From assembly GCA_965657135.1 (NCBI GenBank), contig CBFHNF010000011.1:1-64000 (forward strand): a stretch of 64,000 nucleotides of DNA. Reading direction: 5' to 3'. The notes beneath the pieces were generated by a model. That model had not been told where the DNA came from. It did not search any database and was given only the letters and a program-made list of their open reading frames with translations. Source of the stretch: HIMB11 sp965657135 (GTDB taxonomy: Bacteria > Pseudomonadota > Alphaproteobacteria > Rhodobacterales > Rhodobacteraceae). Position numbers and translations under genes: made by a program. Of the stretch, positions 61,810 to 64,000 are shown in pieces (position 1 is the stretch's first letter; each line of letters begins with the position of its first letter).

Positions 61810-62278
61810 CCGAAGAACTTTTTTATGTCTAAGTGGCGCACTTCTTGCGGGTTGCACTTTGCAACCTGCACATAATGCGACATCTGAGTCAGGAATTTTG
61901 TACTCCATCTCGCTGGAAAGTCCGCGTGATCGGAAATCTTATTACTTTCGAAATGCACTTGAGGATCGATTGGCGGCCAATGCGTCAGATCCATCCTATG
62001 GATTAACTTATAAACTCAGCACCTCGGCAAATAGCTCTGCGATTTCTGCCTCTGGGTCAGCACTGAGGCGACAGGTGGAAGGTTCCGTCACATATATGTT
62101 GCGCGATTTAGAGAGCAAAGAGGTTGTTTATTCTCAAAACCGAAATGCATTTGTCAGCTATTCCACTAATGGATCATCAGCAGCAACGCAGGCGGCGGCG
62201 CGTAATGCTGAACGCAGACTGATGACGCAGCTAGCAGACCTAGTGGTACGCGATCTTACGTTCTATGGTGCGAAATGA
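61796..62278 (+). CDS. lptE: LPS assembly lipoprotein LptE
   Basis: Outer-membrane lipoprotein that plugs LptD for LPS export. The 160-aa protein has a signal peptide with lipobox LLAGC (NRRTFLCLSGALLAGC), followed by the LptE alpha/beta pattern: YYFRNALEDRL, LTYKLSTSANSSAISAS and RRQVEGSVTYMLRD, then the helix AARNAERRLMTQLADLVVRD. It overlaps the leuS 3' end by 14 bases and holA by four, the standard leuS-lptE-holA operon. Confidence 0.9.
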   Translation: MWLSNRRTFLCLSGALLAGCTLQPAHNATSESGILYSISLESPRDRKSYYFRNALEDRLAANASDPSYGLTYKLSTSANSSAISASGSALRRQVEGSVTYMLRDLESKEVVYSQNRNAFVSYSTNGSSAATQAAARNAERRLMTQLADLVVRDLTFYGAK

Positions 62279-63300
62279 AATTAAACGGACGCGATATTTC
62301 TGCGATCGTTGCACAGCCCGACTCCCGCACTTCTGCTATTTTGTTCTATGGTGCCGACGCTATGCGCGTGGCGCTGAAACGTGAAGAATTTCTAAAAAAT
62401 CTGTTGGGCCCAAATGCAGACCAAGAAATGCGTTTAGCCCGCTTTGGTGCAAATGAGCTAAAAAAAGAGCCCGCTATCTTACAAGATGCACTCAAGGCAA
62501 AAGGGTTCTTTCCCGGTCAACGTGCTGTTTTTATAGAAGATGCAGCAGACGCAGTTTCAAAAATTGTGCTAGATGGAATTGAAGCATGGGAAATGGGGGA
62601 CGCAACTATCGTTGTAACCGCAGGTCAGTTAAAACCTAGCTCATCACTGCGTAAAGGGTTCGAGGCGCATCCAACTGCAAAATGCGCCCCAATTTATGAT
62701 AACCCACCAACGCGCGCCGAAATCGAATCTGATTTGAAAAATGCAGGGCTACAGCATATTGCCACAGAAGCAATGGATTCATTGAACGCTCTTGCCCGCG
62801 ATTTAGAGCCTGGAGATTTTCGACAAACGCTAGAGAAGATAGCATTATACAAGTTCCAAGATGATACTCCCCTAAATGTGGCAGAAATAGACGCCTGTGC
62901 GCCAGCCTCAGCCGAAGCAGAACTCGATGATATCCTAAACATTGTCGCAAGTGGTCGCACGAATCAAATTGGACCTGTGATGAAGCGATTAAAAGATCAA
63001 GGCATGCAACCTGTCACCCTGACCATCGGGGCCGCACGGCATTTTAAAACACTTTTCTCTGCCGCCAGCGATCCAGGTGGCGCGGCCAGCGGAGTTGGGA
63101 AACTTCGTCCACCAGTGTTTGGACCACGTCGAGATATGATCGTACGACAGGCGCAGCATTGGGGCGGGCGAAAATTACAAGATGCCCTAAGCATCCTAAC
63201 TGACTTGGATTTGCAATTACGTTCGGCTGGGCAACGTGCCCCTGCGATGGAATTGGTGGAACGTAGCCTGATACGCCTTGCGATGATGGCGCGTAGATAA
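62275..63300 (+). CDS. holA: DNA polymerase III delta subunit
   Basis: Opens the beta clamp within the clamp loader. The 341-aa protein begins MKLNGRDISAIVAQPD and has the family strand AILFYGADAMRVALKRE, then QRAVFIEDAADAVSK, VVTAGQLKPSSSLRK in place of an active Walker A, and the C-terminal helical domain with RQAQHWGGRKLQDALSIL. Translation should be coupled to lptE. It ends the operon; 110 bases separate it from the convergent atpC. Confidence 0.93.
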   Translation: MKLNGRDISAIVAQPDSRTSAILFYGADAMRVALKREEFLKNLLGPNADQEMRLARFGANELKKEPAILQDALKAKGFFPGQRAVFIEDAADAVSKIVLDGIEAWEMGDATIVVTAGQLKPSSSLRKGFEAHPTAKCAPIYDNPPTRAEIESDLKNAGLQHIATEAMDSLNALARDLEPGDFRQTLEKIALYKFQDDTPLNVAEIDACAPASAEAELDDILNIVASGRTNQIGPVMKRLKDQGMQPVTLTIGAARHFKTLFSAASDPGGAASGVGKLRPPVFGPRRDMIVRQAQHWGGRKLQDALSILTDLDLQLRSAGQRAPAMELVERSLIRLAMMARR

Positions 63301-63352
63301 TGACAAAGGACCAACGAATTACCGACACAACACCGACGTGATACAGAGGTAC

Positions 63353-63385
63353 AAAAAAACCCGCAGCACATAATGTGTTGCGGGT
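63353..63385 (-). terminator. intrinsic terminator of the atp operon
   Basis: Arms ACCCGCAGCACA (63359-63370) and TGTGTTGCGGGT (63374-63385) pair at 11 of 12 positions around TAA. On the minus strand the stem is followed by seven T. It lies 25 bases past the atpC stop. A weaker T-run on the plus strand (63391-63395) may let it also end holA transcription. Confidence 0.88.
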
Positions 63386-63409
63386 CTAATTTTTGGTCAT
63401 TTTGTTAGG

Positions 63410-63835
63410 TTAGTTATTGGCGTTTAGGCCAATTTCACCACCCATTGCCACCATATCTGACAACAGCTTTGCTGCATCATCAACAGGGCCGGGTTCATTT
63501 ACAAAAAACTCTTTTGCTGTGTTCAAAGCGGCGCGCGCCTCTTCAACAATCGCATCGAATGTTTCTTGTGTCATGTCCTCACGGAGCAAAGCATTCTCTG
63601 CCAAAACCGACAGGTTTTCACCGATTTCTGCAAAGCCGCCCGTCACCACATATTCATGCGTTCCGCCAGCGCTTTCGACACGCAAAATGCCTGGGCGAAG
63701 CGTTGTGATCAGCGGAGCATGCCCTGGCATTGCAGTCATGTCACCATCCGCACCTGGGATCTGAACCGAAGTCACCTCGAGCGACGCCACGCGGCGCTCT
63801 GGGCTGACTAGGTCAAAATGCATTGTGTCTGCCAT
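63410..63835 (-). CDS. atpC: ATP synthase F1 epsilon subunit
   Basis: Rotor-stalk subunit that couples F1 to Fo and can inhibit ATP hydrolysis. The 141-aa protein has MHFDLVSPERRVASLEVTSV, the PGADGDMTAMPGHAPLITTL beta sandwich and GGFAEIGENLSVLAENA. The C-terminal helical arm is present. An AAAGGAGG site precedes the ATG. It is 11 bases downstream of atpD, the usual last gene of the F1 operon. Confidence 0.95.
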   Translation of the reverse strand: MADTMHFDLVSPERRVASLEVTSVQIPGADGDMTAMPGHAPLITTLRPGILRVESAGGTHEYVVTGGFAEIGENLSVLAENALLREDMTQETFDAIVEEARAALNTAKEFFVNEPGPVDDAAKLLSDMVAMGGEIGLNANN

Positions 63836-63846
63836 TTAGGCCTCCT

Positions 63847-64000
63847 TTAGGCCGCGTCAGCAGCCATTTTTTCGGCTTTTGCGATCACGTCGTTGATGCC
63901 ACCAACCATGTAGAAAGCACCTTCAGGCAAGTGATCGTATTCGCCAGCAACAACAGCTTTGAACGATGAAATAGTGTCATCAAGTGGAACCTGAACACCG
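63847..64000 (-). CDS. atpD: ATP synthase F1 beta subunit, C-terminal end only
   Basis: The last 50 residues of the catalytic beta subunit are visible, ending at a TAA (63847-63849): GVQVPLDDTISSFKAVVAGE and then EGAFYMVGGINDVIAKAEKM. This matches the conserved beta C-terminus. The rest of the gene, with the nucleotide site, lies beyond the window on the right. Confidence 0.95.
   Translation of the reverse strand, partial: GVQVPLDDTISSFKAVVAGEYDHLPEGAFYMVGGINDVIAKAEKMAADAA

Noticed and set aside
1..64000. CRISPR array, prophage, toxin-antitoxin or known defence operon
   Set aside because: No regularly spaced repeats, phage structural genes or recognised defence domains were found on reading through the window.

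Overview
The window reads as a chromosomal segment from a marine member of the Rhodobacterales (Roseobacter-type Alphaproteobacteria), of moderate to low GC for that group. The reasons are the gene orders recO-DUF1491-era-rnc-lepB-acpS-pdxJ-DUF2062-RSH-rpoZ-folK, dapB/rbfA and DUF3576-leuS-lptE-holA, the overlapping ATGA gene junctions, and protein families typical of that order (DUF1491, DUF1285, DUF3576, glcDEF, a MoxR/DUF58/BatA-DUF4159 set). The naming is by recognition of protein families and motifs; no database search was run. Most of the window is housekeeping sequence.

Layout. 1-1.2 kb: 3' part of hpd (tyrosine catabolism) and a tRNA-Phe. 1.2-9.8 kb: one long minus-strand run for DNA repair, rRNA processing, protein export, ACP activation, PLP synthesis, (p)ppGpp metabolism and folate. 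9.9-16 kb: NYN nuclease, ispH-methyltransferase-rnhA, dapB, rbfA, a phosphodiester glycosidase, Hsp20 and a secreted trypsin-like protease. 16-20 kb: glycolate oxidase glcDEF with a palindromic GntR-type operator candidate before glcD. 20-26.7 kb: a four-gene MoxR ATPase/DUF58/membrane vWA-like locus. 26.7-34.4 kb: DUF1285, polA, a pilin-like peptide, a zinc-finger protein, HIT, a decayed sulfotransferase, adenosine kinase, nth and an Ogt/Ada-like alkyltransferase. 34.4-41.2 kb: OmpA lipoprotein, fRMsr, thiolase, a STAS/anti-sigma kinase pair whose kinase carries an in-frame TAG, gamma-glutamyltransferase, HspQ, a lytic transglycosylase and LolA. 41.2-50.7 kb: FtsK, aminotransferase, amidase, a UbiH-type monooxygenase, Trm112, LON-domain protein, a thioredoxin-TPR co-chaperone and exonuclease III. 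50.7-54.8 kb: a SoxR/VOC divergent pair with a recognisable SoxR promoter, an orphan OmpR-type response regulator, ribA, an L,D-transpeptidase and a YggS protein. 54.8-59.2 kb: an accessory patch with a structured possible small RNA, a minimal tyrosine recombinase with a broken follower ORF, a tiny lipoprotein, a porin, DUF3576 and a frameshifted glycosyltransferase. 59.2-64 kb: leuS, lptE, holA, then atpC and the end of atpD.

The most distinctive observations are: (i) a MerR/SoxR-type promoter with a 19-bp spacer and a SoxR-like dyad upstream of the VOC gene, divergent from soxR; (ii) a single in-frame amber codon splitting the RsbW-like anti-sigma kinase, with the rest of the ATPase domain intact beyond it; (iii) the recombinase patch with a highly structured, terminator-bearing region next to it; (iv) three decayed genes (sulfotransferase, glycosyltransferase, integrase follower); and (v) the GntR-type palindrome at glcD. 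I did not find a CRISPR array, a phage, a toxin-antitoxin module or a clear new defence system.
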